NCBI GenBank assembly: GCA_004560305.1
Contig: SFVI01000001.1
Coordinates: forward strand, 62,001-126,000
Direction: 5' to 3'
Origin: a bacterium
Lineage (GTDB): Bacteria; Bacillota; Clostridia; Oscillospirales; Oscillospiraceae
Length of the DNA: 64,000 nucleotides
Made by a program: the position numbers and the translations under genes. This document shows, piece by piece, positions 26,937 through 35,169 of the stretch (the first letter of the stretch is position 1; each line of letters begins with the position of its first letter). The notes under the pieces are model-generated. The model searched no databases and was not told the DNA's origin. It saw only the letters and a list, made by a program, of their open reading frames with translations.

Positions 26937-27959
26937 ATGAATTACAATGAAATTTTGGCCGCCGCTAAGGACTGCGTTGGTCCCTACTGCAAGGCCTGCC
27001 CTGTCTGCAACGGCCGCGCCTGCGGCAATTCCATGCCCGGCCCCGGCTGCAAGTACCCCGGCAACGTGGCCGCCCGGAACTTTGACAAGTGGCAGGAGAT
27101 CTGCGTCAATATGGACACCCTTTGCCCCAACGCTACCCCCGATGTGAGCTTTGACTTCCTGGGCCACAAGTTCGTGGCTCCCATCTTCGCCGCGCCCCTT
27201 GGCTCCATCGATCTGCACTACGGCCCCAAGTACAAGGATCAGGAGTATAACACCATCCTTGTGAAGGTGGCCGCCGAGTACGGCCTCATGGCCCTCACCG
27301 GCGACGGCGTCGACCCCAGCATCATGCTCTCTTCCGTGGAGGATATGAAAAAGGTGAACGGCATGGGCTGCCCCACCATCAAGCCCTGGAACAAGGAAGC
27401 CGTCTTTGAGAAGCTGGATGTGCTCAACGCCAGCGGCATCTTCGCCGCCGCCATGGACGTGGACGGCGCGGGCCTGCCCTTCCTGAAGGCTATGAACCCC
27501 AACGCCGGCAGCAAGTCTGTGGACGAGATGAAGGAGATCGTGAATTACGCCAAGATGCCCTTCATCATCAAGGGCATCATGACCGTGGCCGGTGCCAAAA
27601 AGGCTGTGGAAGCCGGCGCCGCCGCCATCGTGGTCTCCAACCACGGCGGCCGTGTCCAGGGCGGCGTGCCCTCCACCGCGGAGGTGCTGCCCGCCATCGC
27701 CGAGGCCGTCAAGGGCCAGATCACCATCCTGGTGGACGGCGGCATCCGCTCCGGCGTGGACGTGTTCCGTGCCCTGGCCCTGGGCGCTGACGGCGTGCTG
27801 ATCGGCCGCCCCCTGCTGCCCATGATCTACGCCGCCGGTGAGGAAGGCTTCAAGGTCTACATGGATAAGATCATCGGTGAGCTGAAGTCCACCATGACCA
27901 TGTGCGGCGCCGCCACCCTGAAGGACATCACCCGGGACAAGGTCTGGCTGGAGAAATAA
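26937..27959 (+). CDS. FMN-dependent alpha-hydroxyacid oxidase/dehydrogenase-like protein
   Basis: A 340-residue TIM-barrel flavoprotein related to lactate and glycolate oxidases. Seen: the catalytic-base motif SNHGGR, the FMN phosphate motif DGGIRSG and IGRP. The N-terminus is unusual for the family: Cys13, 18, 21, 24, 29 and 38 are packed within 26 residues (CKACPVCNGRAC), which suggests an Fe-S cluster or metal site (inference). Such a cluster would turn an oxidase fold into an electron-transferring dehydrogenase, sensible in an anaerobe. It has a strong promoter of its own and a terminator after it. The substrate is unknown. Confidence 0.8.
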   Translation: MNYNEILAAAKDCVGPYCKACPVCNGRACGNSMPGPGCKYPGNVAARNFDKWQEICVNMDTLCPNATPDVSFDFLGHKFVAPIFAAPLGSIDLHYGPKYKDQEYNTILVKVAAEYGLMALTGDGVDPSIMLSSVEDMKKVNGMGCPTIKPWNKEAVFEKLDVLNASGIFAAAMDVDGAGLPFLKAMNPNAGSKSVDEMKEIVNYAKMPFIIKGIMTVAGAKKAVEAGAAAIVVSNHGGRVQGGVPSTAEVLPAIAEAVKGQITILVDGGIRSGVDVFRALALGADGVLIGRPLLPMIYAAGEEGFKVYMDKIIGELKSTMTMCGAATLKDITRDKVWLEK

Positions 27960-27985
27960 GCCGCTTTCAAAACAGTATACATACA

Positions 27986-28027
27986 AAAACCCAGCCTGCC
28001 GGGCTTGCCCGGCAGGCTGGGTTTATC
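27986..28027. terminator. Bidirectional intrinsic terminator
   Basis: A 15-bp stem AACCCAGCCTGCCGGG with its complement and a CTTG loop is flanked by A and T runs. It ends both the + alpha-hydroxyacid gene and the minus-strand permease-kinase operon. Confidence 0.9.
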
Positions 28028-28039
28028 TTTATTCCAATT

Positions 28040-30403
28040 TCAGCATTTCGCTTTCAGCTTTTCGTATTCTTCCTGAACAATTGCTTCCATCTGCTCCCAC
28101 TTCTGCTCCATATCCCGAACCAGCTTGAACTGGGTGCGGCAGCGGTCCAGATTGTGCTTCTCCCGGTCGATGGAGAAGTATTTGTCCCCCATCAGATAAT
28201 CGGTGAGGAAGCGGATGCCGCACTCGATGGTCATGGTATAGGCCCCCTGGGCCAGGGCCTTGACCTCCGCCTCCGTCAGGCTGGGGCAGGCCTCCAGAAA
28301 GCCTCTGGTAAAGGCCCGGAAGTATTCCAGGTTCAGGCTCACCTTGTCCAGGTCCGTCTCGTCCTCGGCAGCGGTGGAAGCGCCGAAGCGGATGGCGTCG
28401 CCGAAGTCGTAGCTGGCCAGGCCCGGCATCACCGTGTCCAGGTCGATGACGCAGACGGTCTCCCGGCTGTCCTTGTCCAGCAGCACATTGTTGATCTTGG
28501 TGTCATTATGGGTGGCCCGGACGGGCAGCTCGCCCCGCTCCCGCTTGTGGTGGAGCCGGCAGGCCCGCTCCTCCCGTGCCAGGGCGAAGTCCACTTCCGC
28601 CTCCACTTCCTTCAGCCGCCCGCAGGCGTCGGCCTCGATGGCGTCGCGGAACTTCTGATAGCGGTCCACGGTGTTGTGGAAATCAACAATCGTCTCCTCC
28701 AGCTGCTCCGCCGGGAAGTCCCGCAGGGCGTACTGGAAGCCGCCGAAGCCCCTGGCGCTCTGGTAGAAGTCCTCCGCCGTCTCCGCCCGCTGCAGGCAGA
28801 TGCTGTTGTCCACAAAGCGGTAGATGCGCCAGGCCCCGCCCTGACCGTCGTCATAATAGGTCCGGCCATCCTTGGTGTCGATATAGCTGATCATGGCCAT
28901 CTTTCCGTCCTCCCGCTGCCGCAGGAAGGCGCTGATGGCGGCCATGTTGTTCATCAGGGCATCCACATTGGGAAACACATACTGGTTGATCCATTGTAAT
29001 ATGTAGCGGCTGCCGGTATCGGTGGTGATGAGGAAGGTCTGGTTGATGTGCCCGCTCTTGATCTGGCTGACCTTCACCGTTTTTCCCTCAATGGGGAAAT
29101 GTCCGGCGATCTCCGCCTGGCGGGGCAGCTGCTTCTCCCGCCGGCGCAGCAGCAGGATGGGCAGCACGGACAGCAGCAGCACCGCCCCCGCCGCCAGATA
29201 GATTTCCGGCGTGGGCACGGTTTTCACCTGACCCAGTTCCACATAGGTGCTGTTGCTGCCCCGGATCACCGCCGCGCCGATGGCCGGGCCGATGATCATC
29301 GGCAGCATAACGGCAAAAATCATCCGGATGCCCTGGAAATGGCCCACCTTGCCCTCCGGGGTCCAGTCCCGGATATTGGCGCTGAGGGCGGCAGACGCCA
29401 TCATGTACCCGCCCATCATCACCGTGCCGGCTACCATGACGCCCGCCGGCTTACGCACAAAGTACATGCCCAGCAGGCCCAGCAGCATGATCAGCGCTGC
29501 CGGGAACACGAACACCAGCTTCCCCAGCCTGTCGATGAACCGGCCGGCAACCACGCTGATCACCGAGGCCAGAATCAGTACCACTCCAAGGATCAGGGCG
29601 TAGTCCGTAATGCCCAGGTAGTTCTGGATATAAATGATCAGATAGGGGAAAAACACCTGCACCGCAATGGAGAACAGGCAGAAGGCGGCAAAGGACAGGT
29701 ACAGCTCCGGGCTTTCCTTCACCACGCCGGGCCGCAGCCCATAGAGCAGGTTTTTGAAGTAGCTGTCCTTCCGGGGCTTCAGCCCCTCATCATCCCGGAT
29801 CAGCCCCAGGGAAAGCAGGCCCACCACTGACACCGCGATGCCGAAGATGCCGAAAAATTCCTTCCATCTCCCCTGCTGGGTCAGACCGTCAAACAGGCCG
29901 AAGATCACCAGCATGGCAATCAGCGGCAGGATGGCCAGCACGCTCTCCACCCGGCCCCGGTTGCTCTGATCGGTCACATCGGTGACGTAGGCGTTGAAAG
30001 CGGCATCATTTGCGGTGCTGCCGAAGAAGGTCATCACGCAGTCCAGCACCACCACCATGATGGCGGCGGCCGCCGCGGCGTTGGCGCCGGGGAAAAGCCT
30101 TGCGGCGTTTTCCGGCGTGATGAAGCCGAAAAGGCCGGTGCTCACGCCCCAGAGCACATAGCCCAGGGCGATCAAGGCCTTCCGCCGGCCCAGCCGGTCG
30201 GAAAGCGCCCCCATCAGCAGGGTGGTCAGCGTGGCCACCGTCGCAGACCAGGCCACCATACTGGCAATATAGCCCGGATCGGTGGAAATGGTGTTATACA
30301 GGAACACATTGAAATACATGTTCTCAATGGTCCAGGCAAACTGCCCAAACAGGCCGATCAAAATAATGCCCAGCCACTTCCGGGCGTTCAGCGTCTTACT
30401 CAT
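28040..30403 (-). CDS. MFS permease fused to an APH/NahK-like sugar kinase domain
   Basis: One uninterrupted 787-codon frame. Residues 1 to about 425 form a 12-helix MFS permease with the loop motif GALSDRLGRRK (65-75). Residues about 435-787 form an aminoglycoside-phosphotransferase/choline-kinase-type domain: nucleotide loop SGHINQTF (450-457), catalytic loop THNDTKINN (Asp634, Asn639) and metal motif CVIDLDTVMP (Asp654, Asp656), followed by YDFGD. These kinase motifs closely resemble N-acetylhexosamine 1-kinase (NahK). The protein may import a sugar and phosphorylate it on arrival; this is inference. It is the last gene of the GTPase-NYN/ylmH/pepT operon, 22 nt after pepT. Confidence 0.85.
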   Translation of the reverse strand: MSKTLNARKWLGIILIGLFGQFAWTIENMYFNVFLYNTISTDPGYIASMVAWSATVATLTTLLMGALSDRLGRRKALIALGYVLWGVSTGLFGFITPENAARLFPGANAAAAAAIMVVVLDCVMTFFGSTANDAAFNAYVTDVTDQSNRGRVESVLAILPLIAMLVIFGLFDGLTQQGRWKEFFGIFGIAVSVVGLLSLGLIRDDEGLKPRKDSYFKNLLYGLRPGVVKESPELYLSFAAFCLFSIAVQVFFPYLIIYIQNYLGITDYALILGVVLILASVISVVAGRFIDRLGKLVFVFPAALIMLLGLLGMYFVRKPAGVMVAGTVMMGGYMMASAALSANIRDWTPEGKVGHFQGIRMIFAVMLPMIIGPAIGAAVIRGSNSTYVELGQVKTVPTPEIYLAAGAVLLLSVLPILLLRRREKQLPRQAEIAGHFPIEGKTVKVSQIKSGHINQTFLITTDTGSRYILQWINQYVFPNVDALMNNMAAISAFLRQREDGKMAMISYIDTKDGRTYYDDGQGGAWRIYRFVDNSICLQRAETAEDFYQSARGFGGFQYALRDFPAEQLEETIVDFHNTVDRYQKFRDAIEADACGRLKEVEAEVDFALAREERACRLHHKRERGELPVRATHNDTKINNVLLDKDSRETVCVIDLDTVMPGLASYDFGDAIRFGASTAAEDETDLDKVSLNLEYFRAFTRGFLEACPSLTEAEVKALAQGAYTMTIECGIRFLTDYLMGDKYFSIDREKHNLDRCRTQFKLVRDMEQKWEQMEAIVQEEYEKLKAKC

Positions 30404-30425
30404 ATTCTCTCTCCCTCTGGGGGTT

Positions 30426-31634
30426 TTATTTCTCCGTCACCAGATTAAGAATGATCTCCGTGGCTTTCTCCATATCCTGGATGCTGATATGCTCGTAAGG
30501 CCCATGAAAGCCGTAGCCGCCGGTTCCCAGGTTGGGGCAGGGCAGCCCCCGGCAGGACAGCTGGGCCCCATCGGTACCGCCCCGGACCGGGCGGATATCC
30601 GCCTGCAGCCCGGCCCTTTCCATGGCCCGCTCCGCCCGGCGGACGATCTCCATCCTGTCCTTCAGGACGCAGGCCATGTTCCGGTACTGTTCCGTAATGG
30701 TCAGCACAGCCGTTCCCTCTCCGTAGCGGGCATTGATCTCCTTCTCGATCTGCCGCATCCGCTGCTGCCGCTCTCTGTACCGGGCCTCGTCATGATCCCG
30801 GATAATGTATTTCAGCTCCGCCCTGTCGCAGCTGCCGCTCATATCCGTCAGGTGGTAAAAGCCCTCATAGCCCTCCGTTTTGGCGGGAATTTCTTCCGGC
30901 GGCAGCAGGGCGTTGATCTCCATGGCCACCAGGCAGGCATTGACCATGATGTCCTTGGCGCTGCCGGGATGGACGTTGACGCCCTGAATCTCCCACTGGG
31001 CAGCGGAAGCGTTGAAGGTTTCATAGTTTAACTCATTCACCGCGTCCCCGTCAAGGGTATAGGCAAAATCCGCCCCGAAGCCGGGGATATCCAACAGCGC
31101 CGCTCCATGGCCGATCTCCTCGTCCGGGCAGAAGCAGAGCGCCAGGGCGCAGTGGGGAATCTGCTCTTTTATCAGTCTCTCGCAGGCGGTGAGGATCTCC
31201 GCGATGCCCGCCTTGTCGTCCGCCCCCAGCAGGGTGCTGCCGTCGGTGACGATCAGGTCATGGCCGACCTGCTCCTTCAGATCCGGGAACTGCTCCGGGC
31301 TCAGCGCCCGGCCATGACCCAGGTCGATGGGGCCGCCGTCATAGTTTTTTACCACCCGGGGCTGCACATTCTCCCCGCAGAAATCCGGAGCCGTGTCTAT
31401 ATGGGCGATCAGGCCGATGGTGGGGCTGTTCTCATAGCCCTCGCTGGCAGAGAGGAAACCGTAAACATAGCCGCTCTCCTCCCGGAGCACCCGCTCCAGC
31501 CCCAGCGACTGCATTTCCCGCTCCAACGCCTTTGCCAGCTCCTGCTGGCAGGCAGTGCTGGGCGTACTGCCGCTGTCCTCATCGCTTTGGGTATTGATCT
31601 GTACATAGTTTAAAAGCCGCTGCCAGGCTTCCAT
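30426..31634 (-). CDS. pepT: Peptidase T (tripeptide aminopeptidase)
   Basis: A 402-residue M20B zinc metallopeptidase that releases the N-terminal residue of tripeptides. Motifs in order: IAHIDTAPD (zinc His and Asp), LGADDKAG (bridging Asp), FCPDEEIG (catalytic Glu and zinc Glu), YTLDGD, and C-terminal zinc His in HGPYEH. The ATG at 31634 has GAGGTG 6 nt upstream. It starts 10 nt after the ylmH-like stop, so it belongs to the same operon. Confidence 0.94.
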   Translation of the reverse strand: MEAWQRLLNYVQINTQSDEDSGSTPSTACQQELAKALEREMQSLGLERVLREESGYVYGFLSASEGYENSPTIGLIAHIDTAPDFCGENVQPRVVKNYDGGPIDLGHGRALSPEQFPDLKEQVGHDLIVTDGSTLLGADDKAGIAEILTACERLIKEQIPHCALALCFCPDEEIGHGAALLDIPGFGADFAYTLDGDAVNELNYETFNASAAQWEIQGVNVHPGSAKDIMVNACLVAMEINALLPPEEIPAKTEGYEGFYHLTDMSGSCDRAELKYIIRDHDEARYRERQQRMRQIEKEINARYGEGTAVLTITEQYRNMACVLKDRMEIVRRAERAMERAGLQADIRPVRGGTDGAQLSCRGLPCPNLGTGGYGFHGPYEHISIQDMEKATEIILNLVTEK

Positions 31635-31644
31635 GCCCTTCACC

Positions 31645-32388
31645 TCATTTGTAGATTTCTCCATAGACGAACAGCCTCCCCTTCCGGGAGGTGCCGCCCA
31701 CGCCGCTGATGCTGCCCTTGCCCTTGCCTTTCAGGGAGAGGATGTCCCCCTCCTTCACGATACAGTCCGCCTTCAGGCATTGGCCATAGTTCAGGCTCAC
31801 ATTTCCCGCGGCGATCTGCTTGGCCGCTTCCGTGCGGGACAGATGGAACAGCCCCGCCGCCACCGCGTCCAGCCGGGGGGACATTACCGAGAAGCTGAGG
31901 CTCTCCGTCTCCACCTTCCGCGCCGGCACCTCTTCCAGCGGCACCTGGCTGGCCTTCACCGTATAGCGTCCGGCCTTCTCGATGCTCAGCAGGTGCCGCA
32001 GCACGCTTTTCATGCAGAACACATAGGCCGTGTCCCCTTCCACCTGAATATCGCCCAGCCATTCCCGGCCGATGCCCATGCCCAGCAGGGCGCCCATGTA
32101 GTCCCGGTGTCCCGGCTGGCCGAAATAGGCCTTCAGCTTCATGGCGCAGAGATACTCGCTCACGTCCAGCATCTCCTCCGTCATGTAGTCCGGCAGGAAG
32201 AAGGCCGCCGCCCGTTCGCAATTATCGCCGCCGCCGTGAAACACCAGGCCGCAGGGGATAAAGCCCAGTTTTGATTGTATCTCATATTGTTCCGCCGGGC
32301 TGAGAAAGCCGGAGACGCAGACCGTGCCGCTGCGCTCACAGCGTTCCGCCAGATCTCTGGCCCGCTTTAAAAGTTCACTGTTTTCCAT
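31645..32388 (-). CDS. ylmH: YlmH/RqcP2-like S4-domain RNA-binding protein
   Basis: A 247-residue protein with an N-terminal YlmH domain and a C-terminal S4 RNA-binding domain (about 170-230, with the motif PRLDAVAAGLFHLSR...). Known: Bacillus YlmH binds stalled 50S complexes and can replace RqcP in ribosome-associated quality control. It overlaps the GTPase-NYN gene by 14 nt, so the two are translationally coupled. In many Firmicutes ylmH is found in the sepF/divIVA region; here it is coupled to a translation GTPase instead. Confidence 0.88.
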   Translation of the reverse strand: MENSELLKRARDLAERCERSGTVCVSGFLSPAEQYEIQSKLGFIPCGLVFHGGGDNCERAAAFFLPDYMTEEMLDVSEYLCAMKLKAYFGQPGHRDYMGALLGMGIGREWLGDIQVEGDTAYVFCMKSVLRHLLSIEKAGRYTVKASQVPLEEVPARKVETESLSFSVMSPRLDAVAAGLFHLSRTEAAKQIAAGNVSLNYGQCLKADCIVKEGDILSLKGKGKGSISGVGGTSRKGRLFVYGEIYK

Positions 32389-34960
32389 CTTTTACCCTCG
32401 TTTTATGGGCGTTCTGATTGGTCTTTTCCAGCAGCTCCGCCATCTGACCCAGGGTCCATTCCAGCTGGTGGATGAACTCCCCGGAGCTGCACCGCAGCAC
32501 CCCGGAGCGCAGGGCCGACAGGCGGATCAGATTGTCGCTGGTGATGACCCGGACAGAGTAGTTCTTTCCGATCTCATTTGCGATCTTCTCGATATAGGCG
32601 TCGCCGGTCTCCCCATCCCTGGTGAAGACCACATGGATGTTGTGGTACGCCTGCCGGGAGCCGGGGTTGCCGGGAGTGCGGAAGCCGTCAAACACCAGCA
32701 CCAGCTCGCTCTGGGTGAAGCCGGCGTAGTTGGAAAGCATATCCATCAGCCGGGTGCGGGCCAGGTCCAGCCGTTCCCGGGCCAGGTTTTTCAGCTCATC
32801 CCAGGCAAAAATCAGGTTATAGCCGTCAATGATCAGATATTCCTTTTTGTTCTGACGCTCCACCGGCGGTACCGGGGCCTCATTCCGCTCCGCTGCCCGG
32901 TACATAGGCCGCTTGATGGGGCCGAACTCCCGCGTCATAATTGCCTCCAGCTCCCGCTCATCGATGCTGACGGGGTAGCGGGGCGCGGGAATGGCCGCCT
33001 CCGCCCCCTTGGGCCGCAGGCAGCTTTCCAGATGCATATAGTCCCTGACCTTGTCCCACTTGATGTTGACCCCCGCCCCGTGGGAACAGAACACGGAGTC
33101 CGCCGTGTTCTCCACGTCGCTCTCCGCATCGTAGCCGATGGCGGCGATCACCGCCTCCGGCTCCGGGCATGGCTTGTAGCCGTCGCTTCGCAGACTCAGC
33201 CGCCCCCGCCCCCGGGTGTAGGCCACCAGTTCCTCCATATAGCCGTTCATGGCTGCCACCGGGGCGGAGCCGCGCAGCAGCATCAGCTCTCCCGCCTCCT
33301 CCGGCGCCTCGAACTCTCCGTTCATGGCCCGCACATCGTTGATGGCCCGGCCGATCTGCTCCTGGGGCACCGCCATCTCAAAGCGGTACCAGGGCTCCAG
33401 CAGCAGGCTCTCCGCCTGCATCAGCCCCTGGCGCACAGCCCGGTAGGTGGCCTGGCGGAAGTCCCCGCCCTCGGTGTGCTTGTCGTGGGCCTTCCCGGCG
33501 GCCAGGCTAATCTTCACATCCGTGATGGGCGAGCCGGTGAGCACCCCCAGATGGGGCTTTTCCTGCAAATGGGTGAGGGTCAGCCGCTGCCAGTTCCGGT
33601 CCAGCAGATCCTCGCTGCACACGCTGTCCAGCACGATGCCGCTCCCTCTTGGCAGCGGCTCCAGGATCAGATGCACCTCTGCGTAGTGGCGCAGGGGCTC
33701 AAAATGGCCCACACCCTCCACCGTGTTGGCAATGGTCTCCTTGTACAGGATGCGCCCGGTGTCCAGCTGGATGTCCACATCGAAGCGCTCCTTCACCAGG
33801 CTTTTCAGCACCTCCGTCTGCACCTTGCCCATCAGCTGCACGCTGATCTCCGAAAGCTTCTCGTTCCAGCGAACGTGGAGCTGAGGGTCCTCCTGGCCCA
33901 GCTGCTGCATCTTGGGCAGCATCAGCGCCGGGTCACAGCCCTTGGGCAGGATCACCCGGTAGCTGAGCACCGGCTCCAGCACCGCCGCCGCGGCGTCTGC
34001 CTCCGCCCCCAGGCCCTGACCGGGCCAGCAGCCGCTGAGCCCCAGCACGGCGCAGACCTGGCCCGGGACAACGCGGTCCACCGCCTCATATTTCATCCCG
34101 GAGTAGAGCCGGATCTGGCTCACCTTTTCCTCCAGCACATTCCCCTTCTCATCCCGGTAGCGGATGGGGCTTCGCACCTTCAGCTCCCCGCCGGTGATCT
34201 TCATGTAGGTCAGGCGCTTGCCCTGGGCGTCCCTGGCGATCTTGTACACCCTGGCGGCAAAGTCCCTACCGTAGTCCTTCTCCGGGATCAGCCCATCCAG
34301 CGCCCGGAGAAAGTCCTCCACGCCCTCGGTTTTCAGCCCGGAGCCGAAGAAGCAGGGGAACAGCCGCCGTCCTGCGATGAGCGTGCGGATGGTCTCCCGG
34401 CTGATCCTTCCCTCCGCCAGGTATTCCTCCATGGCCTCCTCGTCGCTGAGGGCGATCTGCTCATAAAGCTCCCCCTCCGGCAGGGTAAAGTCCAGGCAGG
34501 CCGGGCTCAGCCGCTTCTGCAGCTGCGCCATCAGCTCCTCCCGGCCAGGGTTGGGCAGGTCCATCTTGGTAACGAAGAGGAAGCAGGGCAGACTGTAGCG
34601 CTCCATCAGCCGCCACAAGGTCTCCGTATGGGCCTGCACGCCGCCTGCGGCGCTGATCACCAGTACCGCCTCATCCAGCACCTGCATGCTGCGCTCCGCC
34701 TCGGCGGCAAAGTCCACATGGCCCGGCGTGTCCAGCAGGGTCACGGAATGCCGCTCCAGCCGGATCTGGGCCTGCTTGGAAAAAATGGTGATGCCCCGCT
34801 GCCGCTCCAGACTGTGGGTGTCCAGGAAGCTGTCCCGGTGATCCACCCTGCCCAGCTTTTTAAGTTTTCCCGAAAGGTACAGCATGGCCTCGCTGAGGGT
34901 GGTCTTCCCCGCGTCCACATGGGCCACAATGCCAAGTACCGTATGATTCTCATTAAACAT
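32375..34960 (-). CDS. TetM/EF-G-like ribosomal GTPase fused to a C-terminal NYN ribonuclease domain
   Basis: This 861-residue protein has EF-G-type domains at its N-terminus: G1 GIVAHVDAGKTT, G2 RGITI, G3 DTPGHVDF, G4 TKMD, G5 GSGLK, then domains II to V as in TetM/TetO (normal length about 640). From about residue 705 to the end it carries an extra NYN/PIN-like domain with IDGYNL (Asp712), VFDGF (Asp758), TGDAYIE (Asp787) and TSDN (Asp809), the acidic set of YacP/Rae1-type nucleases. Known: Rae1 cuts mRNA in the ribosomal A site. Inferred: a GTPase that places a nuclease at the A site. The ATG at 34960 has no Shine-Dalgarno sequence; it is probably leaderless. Tetracycline protection is possible but unproven. 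Confidence 0.88.
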   Translation of the reverse strand: MFNENHTVLGIVAHVDAGKTTLSEAMLYLSGKLKKLGRVDHRDSFLDTHSLERQRGITIFSKQAQIRLERHSVTLLDTPGHVDFAAEAERSMQVLDEAVLVISAAGGVQAHTETLWRLMERYSLPCFLFVTKMDLPNPGREELMAQLQKRLSPACLDFTLPEGELYEQIALSDEEAMEEYLAEGRISRETIRTLIAGRRLFPCFFGSGLKTEGVEDFLRALDGLIPEKDYGRDFAARVYKIARDAQGKRLTYMKITGGELKVRSPIRYRDEKGNVLEEKVSQIRLYSGMKYEAVDRVVPGQVCAVLGLSGCWPGQGLGAEADAAAAVLEPVLSYRVILPKGCDPALMLPKMQQLGQEDPQLHVRWNEKLSEISVQLMGKVQTEVLKSLVKERFDVDIQLDTGRILYKETIANTVEGVGHFEPLRHYAEVHLILEPLPRGSGIVLDSVCSEDLLDRNWQRLTLTHLQEKPHLGVLTGSPITDVKISLAAGKAHDKHTEGGDFRQATYRAVRQGLMQAESLLLEPWYRFEMAVPQEQIGRAINDVRAMNGEFEAPEEAGELMLLRGSAPVAAMNGYMEELVAYTRGRGRLSLRSDGYKPCPEPEAVIAAIGYDAESDVENTADSVFCSHGAGVNIKWDKVRDYMHLESCLRPKGAEAAIPAPRYPVSIDERELEAIMTREFGPIKRPMYRAAERNEAPVPPVERQNKKEYLIIDGYNLIFAWDELKNLARERLDLARTRLMDMLSNYAGFTQSELVLVFDGFRTPGNPGSRQAYHNIHVVFTRDGETGDAYIEKIANEIGKNYSVRVITSDNLIRLSALRSGVLRCSSGEFIHQLEWTLGQMAELLEKTNQNAHKTRVKDGKQ

Positions 34961-34967
34961 GAGGTCT

Positions 34968-34996
34968 ATTTTAACAGAAAGCCCTTGCAGAATCAA
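34968..34996 (-). promoter_or_regulatory. Promoter of the GTPase-NYN operon, probably leaderless
   Basis: On the minus strand: TTGATT (34991-34996), 17-nt spacer and TAAAAT (34968-34973), then only 7 nt (34961-34967) to the ATG. Transcription should start at or within a few bases of the start codon. An in-frame TTG at 34996 is inside the -35 and is rejected as start. Confidence 0.65.
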
Positions 34997-35097
34997 CTTT
35001 TATATGGCTTTCCCCGGTTGATTAACATAATATGTAATCTGCTTGCAAAAATATTTTGAATTTTTTGAAACTTTGACTACCATAATTGTAAAAGTCA

Positions 35098-35106
35098 TGT
35101 TATAAT
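35098..35106 (+). promoter_or_regulatory. Extended -10 promoter of the two-component/housekeeping run
   Basis: TGTTATAAT is an extended -10 (TGnTATAAT) 64 nt before the response regulator start. There is no -35 at 17 nt, but TTGA direct repeats occur just upstream at 35056, 35065 and 35073, 8 to 9 nt apart. These could be binding sites for an OmpR-type activator. Confidence 0.5.
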
Positions 35107-35169
35107 TACTTGTCATATTGCAACCATTCATTTTGCAAGCTTCCACCCTCAGAAAAGGAGTTCGATATA

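Noticed and set aside
32375..34960. Plain tetracycline-resistance gene (tetM/tetO)
   Set aside because: The protein is about 220 residues longer than TetM, has a nuclease-like domain, sits in a chromosomal operon with ylmH and lacks mobile-element context. Resistance is possible but not the best reading.
32324..35059. 911-codon + open frame opposite the GTPase-NYN gene
   Set aside because: Shadow of the minus-strand gene: no start signal, repeated His/Gln/Leu-rich translation, no known domain.
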